64,000 nt of DNA from Chrysomallon squamiferum (Eukaryota > Mollusca > Gastropoda > Neomphalida > Peltospiridae). The stretch's first letter is position 1; each line of letters starts with the position of its first letter. Below the pieces are notes generated by a model that ran no database searches, was not told the DNA's origin, and worked only from the letters and a program-made list of their open reading frames with translations. The position numbers were made by a program, and so were the translations under genes. Shown piece by piece: positions 37,240-49,065 of this stretch. Location of the stretch: positions 10,307,476 through 10,371,475 of the forward strand of contig CM022665.1 of assembly GCA_012295275.1 (NCBI GenBank), given 5' to 3'.

Positions 37240-37440
37240 TTAATACAATTATTATCATTACCAACGCGACGAGCACTGCGACATAATCGCCATCATTACC
37301 AGTACTACCAACATTTACTGTTGTCATCACCAACACCATCTCCAGTGTTATTATCATTACATTAATAACCGTTTTCATCACCACTGCCTAAATCACGATG
37401 ATCATGATGATGAATGAATACCATCATCATCATCAGTATC
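37240..37440. repeat. Degenerate CAT/ACC trinucleotide region
   Basis: Diffuse CATCA and ACCA units keep a weak three-base rhythm. It looks like a worn version of the arrays at 37555-37735. Confidence 0.55.
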
Positions 37441-37554
37441 ATTATCATTTTCGGACAGGCATGCATGGGGATAAATAAAAGAAAAAAAAAAGAAAAAAAA
37501 GATAATAAATAAATAAAAATCAAATGAATAAAAAACATTCATCAATATTTCCCA

Positions 37555-37735
37555 CATAGTCATCGTCATCACCATCGTTTTCCTTGTCAAATCACCATCA
37601 CATCGTCATCGACATCGCCATCATCCTCATCATCAACGCTATATTAATCACCATCGTTTTCCTTGTCAAAAACACCACCACCATCATCATCATCATCATC
37701 AACGTCTTCATTATCAAAACCACCACCGCCGCGGT
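37555..37735. repeat. Imperfect (ATC/ACC)n trinucleotide array
   Basis: CATCATCA and CACCACCA units with interruptions. A block CACCATCGTTTTCCTTGTCA occurs at about 37570 and again at about 37651, so the array was duplicated with an offset of 81 bp. Confidence 0.85.
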
Positions 37736-38019
37736 GTCATTCCAACCGACGCTACTGTTACTTTCATTGTGAGTGTCAGTATAGGACAGTATTAAGTACT
37801 GCAAAGGTCTGTGCCTTATGGTCCAAGTGTCAAACTTCTAGCGGTTGTTCCGACACACTGCGACCCCTGCTAACCATTGTAAAACATTTGAATGAAACCC
37901 TTGACTTCGCATTAGTTTGATTTGTTGGCTATTATAGTTACACTGCGAAATAATTCTGGGGACACCATCATTGTTTCAGAATGACACTTTTATGTTTCGA
38001 AAAGGTAATGAGAAAAGTT

Positions 38020-38049
38020 ATTAAAAAAAAAAAAAAAAAAAAAAAAAAG
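38020..38049. repeat. Poly-A run
   Basis: Nearly 30 consecutive A, about 90 bp upstream of a long (GA)n. Confidence 0.95.
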
Positions 38050-38134
38050 AAATGTTGATACAGTTCATCGGCTTATTTAACTATAATCTTAGTTTTTGCT
38101 TTTTTATTTGTCAGCCATTGTTAATTTCCTTTTC

Positions 38135-38253
<119 letters not shown>

Positions 38254-38291
38254 GTATACACACTCATATACACAAAAACAGAGAGAGAGAG

Positions 38292-39942
38292 GTTTTCTGA
38301 AATGAACAACATACAGTACATTATGGAGGATGTACTACTTTTGTTAATATATAATTACTTATGAAAATACGTACACATGTGAGTTAACATTTAGTTATAA
38401 TCACTTCTGAATCTAAAACTTGCAGTAAGGTAATCGAAGCATCAGGCTGTAAGGTAAAATGATTACGTCATAACCCTCGAGGCAGTAAGATATACAGGGA
38501 TGACTTCCTGATACTGACACTGCCCGAGATAAGCAGTGAAATATAAAACAGTCTGCTAAACCACTATATTCACATATTTAATTCTACCATCTTACACTGT
38601 TAAGCCGATATTTATTTTCATTCTCAGGGATCGTTACACCATTCAGTCGTTTATCTATTGTCTACCAAATCCTTAAGTCATCAGGCTTTTCCTGCTGGAC
38701 GAAAAGAAAATAAAAATAAAAATAAAAATAAAAAAATAAGGTCGAAGACGGTGTTTTTTTTTGTGGTTTCTTTTTTAAAATTATTATCTCAATCTTTCCG
38801 ATGCAGCGATTAACAAATGCATTGACTCTGACAGATTGGGAAATCGTATCTTCAGCGGAGCAAGTAGGGCTGACGTAGGACGACATTTCTAACAAATTTT
38901 GTAACAAATACCGAGTTGAGAGTTTCGCCGCGCATCAGTAGATAAACAAAGTGCACCGAGTCTAGGCTGTACGTCTATAAATAATGCTTACGAAAAAACA
39001 CACTGCCGTTTAGCTGGCGGTCTGTGTGTGGGTTTGCTGGTGTGTGTGTGTGTGTGTATATCACTTTTGCAGATACATTTTATATCAAATAAACATTGTC
39101 ATGGATTGACTCTACAGCCGTCTGATGTTTGGGTCCTTCAGTCAGGCTCTTTTGAGCATCATTCGTTGTATACAAGAACTTTTCAAATCTTTAATTAATT
39201 ACGTTCTTCATAACAGGTTACTGTATTCAGTCACATTAAACATTTATCAGCCCAAGATAATAACAAACATGCCAACAATGCTGCTGTGTTAACAATAAAA
39301 GAGATGCTTGTTCAGGTTTCGTTAATATTTCATGGCAGTCATTAAGCTATTTCTACACAATAATTAAATTTAGATTGTGAATCCTAACAATGTTGTTTTG
39401 TTCTCGGCACGAAACATATTTGGTTTGTTAAGGAATTGTCTTTTTAAGCTTTATATGTATTCCTATATTTAAGCTTATGAATTTACCTACAATACACCAC
39501 GTTACTGGTATGTTATTTGCGAAGAATGCAAGGTAATAATTAGGATTATTCTATTAAAAGTTTATATATATGTGTATGTGTACAAATACACATACAGACA
39601 CACACATACACACATATTTCGGTGTTTTTCTAAACGGTATAGTAAATTCTGTTGTCAACAAAATGTGTGAATGCAAAACAACATACGCGAGCAGGTGTGA
39701 TTTTAAAACACTTTCCCGCGCAAAGTAAAACTCCCACCATTCTGGACAACTGCCTTCTGCTCTGTTCATTCTTGTAAACGAAACAGACCAGAGAGCACCT
39801 GTCCGCGGGAGCAAAGGTCGTGAGAGCCAAATACCTGAGACCGCCTTTTGATGTGGTCACCTGGTCGCTAATGAACAGCTATGATATCCATGAGATCAGG
39901 GCCGATTTGGGTCATGTGTTTTACATCTAGTTTTTTAGAGCG

Positions 39943-39948
<6 letters not shown>
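38292..39948. other. Spacer, no gene seen
   Basis: Includes (AAAAT)n at about 38708-38736, a short GT tract at about 39040-39058 and CA-type repeats near 39570-39617. The 39690-39880 part is less AT-rich and open on - (39554-39814, 39630-39860) without a recognised domain. Confidence 0.45.

Positions 39949-40029
<81 letters not shown>
39949..40029. repeat. (CT)n microsatellite, 81 bp
   Basis: Uninterrupted, then a pyrimidine-rich decayed flank to about 40165. Confidence 0.98.
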
Positions 40030-40032
<3 letters not shown>

Positions 40033-40164
40033 TAAATGCATCTATCTCCTCTCTTTTGGTCTCTATCTTTCTCTCTCCTTCTTTTTCACTCTCTTCCATT
40101 TTTGTCTCTTTTTATCGGACTTTCTCCATCTATATCTGTTTCTCTCCCTTCCTCTTTCTCTCTC

Positions 40165-40178
40165 ACACACATATATCC

Positions 40179-40216
<38 letters not shown>

Positions 40217-40232
40217 ATGCACACTCACACTA
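40165..40232. repeat. (CA)n array
   Basis: CA dinucleotides with ATATCCCCT and GTATG interruptions. The purest part is about 40184-40214. Confidence 0.92.
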
Positions 40233-40732
40233 TGTATAGCTGTATCAAAAGATTATATGGTCAGCAATTACTAGTTGTATTTCCGTTTGGTCATGTATTG
40301 ATCCTCTTGGGGTTTTTTACGCTCAGTCTGCCGGCTATTTGAAAAGACGTCTTGGTCAGAAATTACAGGGCGTGTTTCCGCGCTGAGCATTAAAAAGAAA
40401 TATGTACACATCCAGCGACATGATCAGAACGAGCCTTTAATTGCTGTACTTGTTGCTGCACTGGATTTTGTGTCTTAAGTTTTAGATTTAGCGAGTTTCC
40501 GTTTCTTTTTTAATTCAGATTTATGACTTCATAAACTAAAGTTTTGTTAATAAACTGACATTGTTTTTTTGTCAGGTAGAACAATAAGGGACTGGGTCAT
40601 TGTAACTGATACAAGCTTGGAAGATATTTTGGTCAATATTGCTGCTGAGAAATAATCTAAATGGTTTCTTCAGAAGTGATGAAGTGTTTGAATTTCGTTT
40701 AAAATGTTATTCTTTTAAAGCACTTATCATTC
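40233..40732. other. Unique spacer
   Basis: About 500 bp of AT-rich sequence without marked repeats or a supported exon. Confidence 0.4.
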
Positions 40733-40825
40733 ACATACATACATACATACACCAATACATACATACATGCATACATACATACATGCATACATACATACAT
40801 ATATACATACATAGATACATACTCT
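40733..40825. repeat. (CATA)n array
   Basis: CATA tetranucleotides with GCATA and CAATA interruptions. Confidence 0.95.
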
Positions 40826-42039
40826 CAATTATATACATGCATACTAACCCATCTAACCACACACACATACACACTACAGTACAGTACATGAAACAGTATC
40901 CTCTGAAGAACTAATAATTAATTATTGATGTGACATTTCCACGTTTTTTCAGTCTACCAGATCTGCGTGACGTTCTCTTGTAACTGCAAAACGTTTGCTA
41001 CTTCATTCGTCACACTAACGTCAATGTAACAAATGGTTATTAAATAAGCATACTAAACCCAGACGCGTCCACACACTGATGCACGCCACCTCTTGCGAGT
41101 TCTGTACCCTGATGGCCCCGTGGTGCATTGTTTTTTTGTTTTTTTCTCCACTGAGTGTACACTTCAGTTACTTTTGTATTTTACCATTAGACGTGCACAA
41201 CACCGTTACGTGTTTTCAGATGGGACTCCTCTTCAGTAACGTCACCAATGCATTTTTTATTATTCACTTCGTCACCGATCACTTGTTTTCCATTACATTT
41301 TCTTTTTCAACGAAAAATGTTTATTTTCATCCAGCTGATTGTAAACGGAGAATGAACTGATTAAAAATAAAAGAACTGTTATGTTAAATTGGTGTGTTGG
41401 AAATCAATCAACAATGTGAAACGTGTTTGCGGTAACCGAAGAGCGAGGGCGTTCACCTGTCTTGGTCACACAGTCTAGAAGTTTGCAAGTGTTTGTCCAA
41501 GTCAGTTTTAGTATTTTGGTATTTTAGTTACAAAGACGAGAAGGTCTGCATTTTCTTCGTTAGCTTTTGTTAGCATACGATAATTTCTATGATGTCATTT
41601 GTGTTAAAACTGGTTTGTTACAGGATACGATTCCAGATCGATCTTGGCTTGATGCGATTCTTTAAATACCATACTACCAAGAATGATATCTAACAGCTTA
41701 AATTTATTCTGAAAGATTTCAAAACTAAATTCTCGAAGACTAATAATTTTATTATATGTTATTTTAAATCTGTTCACAAAGATAAGTTGTTGTATGACGT
41801 CTATGGCAATATCGTCTGTAATGATTGCTAGCTGCTGATTTATTAACTGAAAACATTTTCCGTATGCATGTCCCATTACACCAGATTATAAAACACTTCA
41901 TAAAATACGAAACGATTGTCAATTTCATGTCATGTGTTAATTCAATTTCTTTTTTTTCACTGTAGAAAAAAAAAAAAATGTTGTGAGAACAATCACAGGA
42001 AATCATTGTCATGCCGTCCTGTGATATTTTTCCTACATC
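40826..42039. other. Spacer, no gene seen
   Basis: Mostly unique sequence. Frames at 41079-41360 on + and 41604-41876 on - have no recognised domain; an A-run lies at about 41966-41979. Confidence 0.45.
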
Positions 42040-42780
42040 CTAGTCAATAAAGTGACAGGTAATTAATTACACAGGAATGGAGACCAGTCAGATATTTATT
42101 TATATGCAGCAAAAAATTAAGGTTTCCATGACAAAGAAACGTTGTTAACGAACAAACGTTACGGCCCAGTGCCGCCGCTGTAACGGAATGTTGCGGTGTT
42201 GACGTAAAATGGTCTGTGTTGACTTGACGTCGTCTCTCGGAATGCGGCACTGACGTGTTGGTTACCTGTTCCCTTACCTCTCAGTCTGAGCAGCGGGTGA
42301 CGGGCCGGGCCGGACACAGCTTACCAGCTAATCAGAAGACTGATCACGAGAAACGTTACATTGTTTTTTTCTCCTCCGACTCAAGATGCCGGACGTGTTT
42401 CAGATTTGTCAACAAAGCTGACATGCAAAGACAAACTGCTTATTTGGCAACAACAAGCAGTTCTTGCGACTGGTAAAAGACGCAGGCATGCAGGCACGTT
42501 CCTTGTTTAAGCAGGTTTGTAGTGGAAGTTTGGGACCGATTCCTCGTTTGACAGTTGATTTAATTAGCTAGCGGAACCTTGCAGGACAGAGAAATGACAG
42601 ACAGCGACGTGTTTGAAATGCTGCAGTAGTCGTTTGTCAATTTGTTTAACATGGGGAACAGATCTGATGTGTGCTGGGACAAGTTAATTGTCGTGCTTTG
42701 TCACTGTTGTGTTTGTCTCGCCAGGGAAACACTGAAACAATATCTTGTTGTAAGCGCACCGAAGTGTTGTGTTTTTTGTC
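42040..42780. other. Largest non-repetitive island, locally GC- and CpG-rich
   Basis: About 740 bp without microsatellites. The part at 42160-42320 is the most GC- and CpG-rich stretch I noticed (GCCGCCGC, GGGCCGGGCCGG). Short frames on both strands have no known domain. It could be a small CpG-rich promoter, a first exon or an enhancer, and is a prime place to check for transcription. Confidence 0.35.
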
Positions 42781-42789
42781 AATGGTGAT

Positions 42790-43430
42790 ACAACATTGAT
42801 TCTTCCCTCAGGCTACCTTACACCTTACCAGTAACTGTTACTATTACGACTTACAATAGCGTGATTAATGAAATTTTACTTGATATAAACCAGAAAAAGA
42901 AACCCAATAAAAAACAACAACAACGACAAACAAAACAAACACAGTTACATATAGTAATACCGATCATTCCGTTATATTTTATTTATAAACGAAATTAATT
43001 AAATTTTAATTTCACATAAAATGGACCAGACATATTTATATCACTGATAAGTAACACTGATACATCCTTTGAAATAACAAAACCAAACTATCAGCAACAT
43101 CCATATTTATTTCTCATATTAACTTTAATTATACTTTATTTTCACATTATGATAACACTGGGTTTTTCAGTTTTCCTAGCATACACGTCACCGACAACTG
43201 CTGTAAATGTTTCTCATAACAACGTGATTAATAATATTTTAGATTTAAAAAAAATGGGCAAAAACATATTTATGACATTAATAATGAGACTGATTCTTCT
43301 GTCTTCCTGACATACACGTAACAAGCATCTGCAAATTTGGGTCTGAAAATAACAAGATTGGCAAAACGTTAAATCTCACATAAAACGGGCAAAATAGATT
43401 TAGTGATAAATTAAAATAAAATAAAACGAG
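42790..43430. repeat. Degenerate long-unit tandem repeat, period about 120-131 bp
   Basis: Two blocks starting at TTCCTAGCATACACGT (43173) and TTCCTGACATACACGT (43304) align over about 110 bp with few gaps. The stretch CACATAAAATGGACCAGACA (from 43015) with its ATATTTAT follow-on aligns to the interior of the same unit, and GATTCTTCCCTCAGG near 42798 to its end. Three to five worn copies are likely. Confidence 0.55.
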
Positions 43431-43765
43431 CGTATTAACCTTAACAATAATTAAAGTGACTAAGACACATTTTCTAACAGTTCAAGTCGTTGTGGATGAT
43501 TCATAGCATGAGAGCTGATCACGTGATTAAACCACCAGACTGGAGACTGACAGGCATCGGGAACGATTCCAAGTATCGAATTGTTAACTCGAGTTAATTA
43601 GAACAAAAACCTGTAAGACCTTTGGAGTGAAATATCTTCTCTACTTCTATAATAACTAACTTCACACTGGCTTTTGCAGTCTGCCCTTGATACTGAATAA
43701 TGTAACTAAATAAGAACACAAGAGTCATTTACATCATCCCCAAAACGTAAAAAGATACATAACAG

Positions 43766-43910
43766 ATGAGTGTATGTATGTGTGTGTGTGTGTGTGTGTG
43801 TATGTGCATCTGTATCTCTATCTATGTGTGTTTGTGTGTGTGTGTATATTTGTACGTTTGTATATATGTACCTATATATCTATTTGCATACATACATACA
43901 TACACATCCA
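43766..43910. repeat. (GT)n/GTAT/CATA array
   Basis: GT at about 43777-43801, TGTA and TATC variants, then CATA to 43910. Confidence 0.85.
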
Positions 43911-44192
43911 TCTATTCTGTATATTTTATATATAGCCTATTTATTTGAAGGTTAAGCTTTGCATCAGCTTATAGAAAACTACATCGTGACCCAGCGTCTG
44001 TCTATTAATAGTGCTTACGAAAATCGTATCTATTCGGGCTCCAAGTATATAATATATATATACACTTCTATAAATAGGATTTACGAAATAAATAAGTACA
44101 GCTATTATGCGGATGTTTGATGTTAATATGACACACAGCCTGAGGGGAAAGTAGAGGGTGTGCCGAGAAGATCTGAAAATGTATAAAAGAAA

Positions 44193-44301
<109 letters not shown>

Positions 44302-44528
44302 GAATAAGGAAGAGAAAAGCAAAAAGACACAAAGAGAAAATGAAAGAGAAGGCGATAAAGAAGTAAAGACAGAGAAAAGAGAGACAGAAAGAAAGAAAGA
44401 GAAAAACATACATAGAGAGCCTGAACATTCGTAGATGCATTTTACCCGGTTTATTACTGCAGTTTATCAAAGTGTACGGTAATATATGAATTTTTATTTT
44501 ATTTTTTTCTTAAATCACATCATTTAGG

Positions 44529-44531
44529 TTA

Positions 44532-44575
<44 letters not shown>
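44529..44575. repeat. (AAT)n microsatellite
   Basis: Pure AAT trinucleotides leading into an A-rich patch. Confidence 0.95.
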
Positions 44576-44839
44576 CAAACAAACAACAAAAGAAAAATAA
44601 TTAATAAACAATATAAAACAAAAACAACAACCAACAGACAGAAAGATACAAAAGATATGCAGTATTCTAAAAGTTCTAATAAATGATTAAAAACAGTTAT
44701 TTTACGAATACATTAACCTTGAAACTCGTTTCCAGCCACTAATGGTTTGTTTTTGTTTTTATCTAAACATTCTCTTTGACAGATAATTCAGGAAATTCAG
44801 ATTTCCACATCCTTGTTTCTTTTAACCAGGAAGAAACAG

Positions 44840-44876
<37 letters not shown>

Positions 44877-45367
44877 ACTCATTCGTATTGGATGCTGTAT
44901 ATAGTAAAAAAAAAATTACCACTTGGTTACCACTTCGTTCAACTGCAGCGTTTTCCACGCTGAACTTCTTACGTTTCTTAGAATGTACTGTTTACAAACT
45001 ACGCGCCTGAGTGACTTTTTAAAGAGAACCTCTACATTATGATTAGTTAATATCGATCTGGGGAATTCCCCAATTCACAGAATATTTCCTCATACCTGTA
45101 ATCAACATATTTACCTTGACTACGAGCCGTATTGTGAGATGATGAAAGAATAAACCTCTACTGAGATAGAATAATCTTATTGATCTGATAACACGGTCGC
45201 TCGCTGTAATAATTAGCTGCTGGTTTCTGTGTTGTTTTGATCTCTTTTATTCAGGTTTTGACACTGAAGATAATACGTTACTGAAGATGGTACTTTGAAA
45301 TGTTTTGCAAGAGATGATCTGTATTTTACAGTAATTCAAAGTCAAACAAATAATAATACTGATAAAA

Positions 45368-45398
<31 letters not shown>

Positions 45399-45710
45399 TA
45401 GTCTTTTACAGAAATTTAAAACAAATGAAAGAAACAAAAACAAAAACAACAAAACAATCTAATCAAATTTAAAAGTAATACAAAAAAAAAAACAAGATAA
45501 ATTAAACAAAGAAATTAAACAATAAAATAAGTAAATAAAACAACAACACAACAAAAACAAACAAAACATACAGAAACGAACAACAAAATTAATTAAATGA
45601 AAATGTAAATGATTATTTGAATATTCAAACGAATTTTAGAAGCTTTTTATGCTAATATTTGATATAATGAATAAATATTTGATTTCATGACACCCCCAAG
45701 TATTATACAG
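44576..45710. other. A-rich spacer, no gene seen
   Basis: A-runs at about 44840-44872 and 45365-45383, and a CAAAACAA-rich stretch at 45420-45595. The short unique patch at 44930-45300 holds no recognised exon. Confidence 0.5.
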
Positions 45711-45712
45711 AT

Positions 45713-45775
<63 letters not shown>

Positions 45776-45812
45776 TACATACATACATATATACATACAT
45801 ACATACATACAA
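45713..45812. repeat. (CA)n then (CATA)n array
   Basis: Pure (CA)n to about 45770, then CATA tetranucleotides. Confidence 0.97.
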
Positions 45813-46369
45813 AAACAGCCTATGCACATGCACACACAATCATTTTCAACTTTTTTTTTTAAATGCATTTTAGTTGTCAGTCATAATATTCAGTGTTTTT
45901 GTCACATGTGTCAATTAGGTGATTTAATAGTAAATAAGTGTTCAATTTTTTAATTTTTTTTAAATTTCAATCAAGAAAACAAAACAAATTGTTTTCACTG
46001 ACTACATATAGCTTTAACAAGGCAGAGATCTCAGAAACTGCCAGTCTTGAAAGAAACTTCTTAACCATTACGTCACGGGATGTGTGACAGGCAAACGCTT
46101 CAGTGTCTAATTTCGTTTAACAATACCTCAGCACATTTTTAACATCCGCACCATATTATGTGTCAATCAGTGATTGTTTGTATAACGATGTTAAGAGATA
46201 GGAAACCAGTTTGCAGCCAATCCTCACGGCGTAAGTGTGCAGATACAAAATGTGGAATTAACGCGTGGTTCGCTGGTTTCATTTCCGTGTGCATGTTGAG
46301 GAAATTCTTGATGCCTGATAAGTGGCGGAAAAAAGTTAGGAAATGAATCATCTAGCATTCTTCTACCCA
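45813..46369. other. Unique spacer
   Basis: T-rich near 45850 and 45940-45966. From 46020 onward it becomes balanced. Frames on both strands at 46158-46351 recall nothing known. Confidence 0.4.
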
Positions 46370-46640
46370 ATCTGAGTGCTTTGTCACCTGGTTTCAACGA
46401 CTCCAATCGTGAAGGACAACACTGTTGTTGTCGTGTGCGGCGGCACGGCGAAATTGTCGTTAATTCCCAGCCGCCGTCGTCCACTCGTTAAACGGACATA
46501 AATATAAATAAAATAACCGTTTAAGTGGAAAGGTGTGAACGGCAAACGGGCGTAGATAATTCCGCATTGTTGTTACACGTCCAGTGTTTCAAGGACGCAT
46601 TGTCAAAGATTCGAGTTGACAATGTTGTTTATGTGATGTA
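46370..46640. promoter_or_regulatory. Candidate enhancer-like island with NK2, T-box and GATA motifs
   Basis: A CpG-rich, non-repetitive patch. TTAAGTGG (46521-46528) matches the NK2-class homeodomain site, AGGTGTGAA (46531-46539) the T-box half site and AGATAA (46554-46559) a GATA site, all within 39 bp. These three families bind together in animal heart and mesoderm enhancers. Single matches are expected by chance, and the tight cluster is the only support. Confidence 0.3.
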
Positions 46641-46841
46641 TAAAGTTGCAGCTACTGTTAAAGCGAAATTCGGTTAAGGCAAGTGTTAACACGATGTCAC
46701 AAGCATAAATCTACCGCCGTTACAAACAGGGGGAAATGAGTTGTGTGTCGCTGTAGTTTTGTTTTTATGAATGTTATTTCTTCTGTTATTATGTGAGGAA
46801 GATCTGATGACTGAAAGAAACTGTGAAATACGTTTATATAT

Positions 46842-46843
<2 letters not shown>

Positions 46844-46892
<49 letters not shown>
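46844..46892. repeat. (CT)n microsatellite, 49 bp
   Basis: Uninterrupted. It ends in TCACAG, but no exon follows. Confidence 0.97.
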
Positions 46893-46895
<3 letters not shown>

Positions 46896-47815
46896 GCTTT
46901 ATTTTTTCTAAAACTGAACCTCACGGCTCCTTGAAGGGGTTGCTTCCACTGCAGACACGTCCGTTATTAATGAATTACAGGCCTGTACGTATGTTCAGAG
47001 CTTAATAATTAACTGTAGCCGTTAGACCTAACTACGACATACGTACGAAGGATAAGCCTCTTACAAAATGTTTGTAAAAGTTAAAAATGTCAGAACGGAA
47101 ATTGTTTGAATTCCTTTGATTGTGTTGTTTGTCTGGCATACATCTTGAAACCTCTTTTATTTTCTTCTGCTTATCTCGACTCATCTTTGACGAAAGCAGC
47201 TGCCAAAGCTTCTTACTTCCGATCAAATTAAACGAGCCCGTCTAAATCCGTTTTACAGCGTTTTATCAAGATTTGTAAGTGCCGGGGTCGTTATTGTCAG
47301 TTTCCGTACACATTTCAGTAGATGATTAATCTGTGAAGATTAAATTCGTGATATTCTTTCACAGTATTTTAAGGGCTGTTTTTGTTTTATTTATTTTTCT
47401 TTTCTTTCTTTCTTTCTTTTCTTTTTTTTTTTTTTTTTTTTGATCTTAAAAAATGAACAGAAAATAATATAAAATAAAATTTAAAAAAATGTTGTTCGTA
47501 GATTTAAATACATAATTACTTTTTTTTTTTTTTTCCTAAAATAAGATTTTTATACTTTATTTCATTCTTTTTTCTCTCTTTGATTAAAAAAGTTAGTTAG
47601 TTTTCGTTTTGTTTTTAAATTATCTTCTTATACTGAAATGAGTCTTCCATATACTTTTAAATGTTATGATACTTTGATTTTTTATTTATTTATTTATTTT
47701 AAAGAAAAGAAGAAATAGAAAAAAAAAAATCCAAAAAGTACTTTTACATTTATTACTTCTTCTTACCTGCTTTTCAGTTTCTTTCAGTGAATATTGCATT
47801 TAGAAACTTCTGAAA
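46893..47815. other. Spacer with T-runs
   Basis: Unique to about 47380, then T-rich with (TTTC)n at about 47402-47420 and T-runs near 47425-47441 and 47520-47534. No gene is supported. Confidence 0.45.
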
Positions 47816-48355
47816 ATTACTTTAATAATATATTCAGTATCACGTTACAAAGGTGTTCAAGTAATATTTATGTTTAATATTACTTTAATAATATATTCAG
47901 TATCACGTTACAAAGGTGTTCAAGTAATATTTATGTTTAATATTACTTTAATAATATATTCAGTACCACGTTACAAAAGTGCTGAAACAAAATTTATGTT
48001 GACTATTACGATATAAAAATGCTGAATGTTACGTGACAAAAATGCTGAATATTAGGTTTAATAATTAGTATGTTTTGGATATTACTTGTCCTTAATAGAA
48101 CGACATAAATGTTTTGAATATCACCTTAAATGTTTGCTGGATATTCAAATGGAATTATACACTACGCAGTTCTTAATATTAATTTATAAAAGAGCTAAAC
48201 ATTACATTACAAATGTATTGAATATTAAATTATAAAATGTGCTGAATATTAAGTTACAAAAGTTCTGTTTATTACGTTACAAACAGAAATAAATATTACG
48301 CTGAATAGTTGGTCACAAAAGTGCTGAATTGTGCATTCAGACTGGTGCTAAATAT
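47816..48355. repeat. Nested minisatellite: 63-bp units inside an older array of about 24-bp units
   Basis: ATTACTTTAATAATATATTC starts units at 47816, 47879 and 47942, exactly 63 bp apart. The first two are essentially identical; the third diverges after about 40 bp. Downstream, GCTGAATATTA and GTTACAAAAGTGCTGAA-type blocks recur irregularly to 48355, indicating a shorter ancestral unit of roughly 24 bp. Confidence 0.85.
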
Positions 48356-48986
48356 ACACTATCTAGGAGACTCAGATTCAAGTGGCTGTCACAATGTGAG
48401 ATATTAGCCTATGTAATATTGCACATACAAGCAATTATTAACTTACTATCAATTGATCTGAAGTGTTTGTGACAGGCGACTCTTCTCTTAAACTTCCTCG
48501 ATCGCCCGTATGTGTTTGGTCACATTATTATTATGTGACGTTAACGTCAAATACAGCCTGAAGCCAAAAGTATCAAGATTGCGTGAACCTGCAATATGCC
48601 TGACGGTCTTTTTATTTTTTTTATTTTTCGAAAATGCAATTAAATAAATAAACCTTAGAGGCATAGCCCTGGAGCATGTTAAAATCGGTATATCTCTATA
48701 CCAGAAGGCTTTAGCGCGAACAATCTATAGTCCGTGCAGTTCTGTGTTTGTCGTAGTGTTTGTTTGGTTTTGTATCAGACGCTGATAAAGCTAGTTTGTA
48801 ATACTTGAAGTAACAACAAGGATTAACACTCGCATGTCACAGCTCTGGGTCCTGAAAACAAATTAAAAGCAAATCACAATTCTAAACAGAATACTTTTTT
48901 GTTTTTGTTTTTTTAAGAAAAGAGAGGGAAAATGCCTATATACAGATAGATTACATGTACAAATCCATATAACCACCCACCCGCCA

Positions 48987-48987
<1 letters not shown>
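48356..48987. other. Unique spacer
   Basis: Balanced sequence at about 48390-48560 and 48650-48860, a T-rich patch near 48610-48630. No exon or RNA gene is supported. Confidence 0.4.
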
Positions 48988-49051
<64 letters not shown>

Positions 49052-49065
49052 CATACATCTATACA
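48988..49065. repeat. Hexanucleotide (ACATAT)n array
   Basis: At least ten exact six-base units to about 49050, then CATA tetranucleotides. This is the only clean hexamer array I noticed. Confidence 0.97.

Noticed and set aside
39812-39842. B-box-like region AAGGTCGTGAGAGCC
   Set aside because: Only a partial match and no A box upstream.
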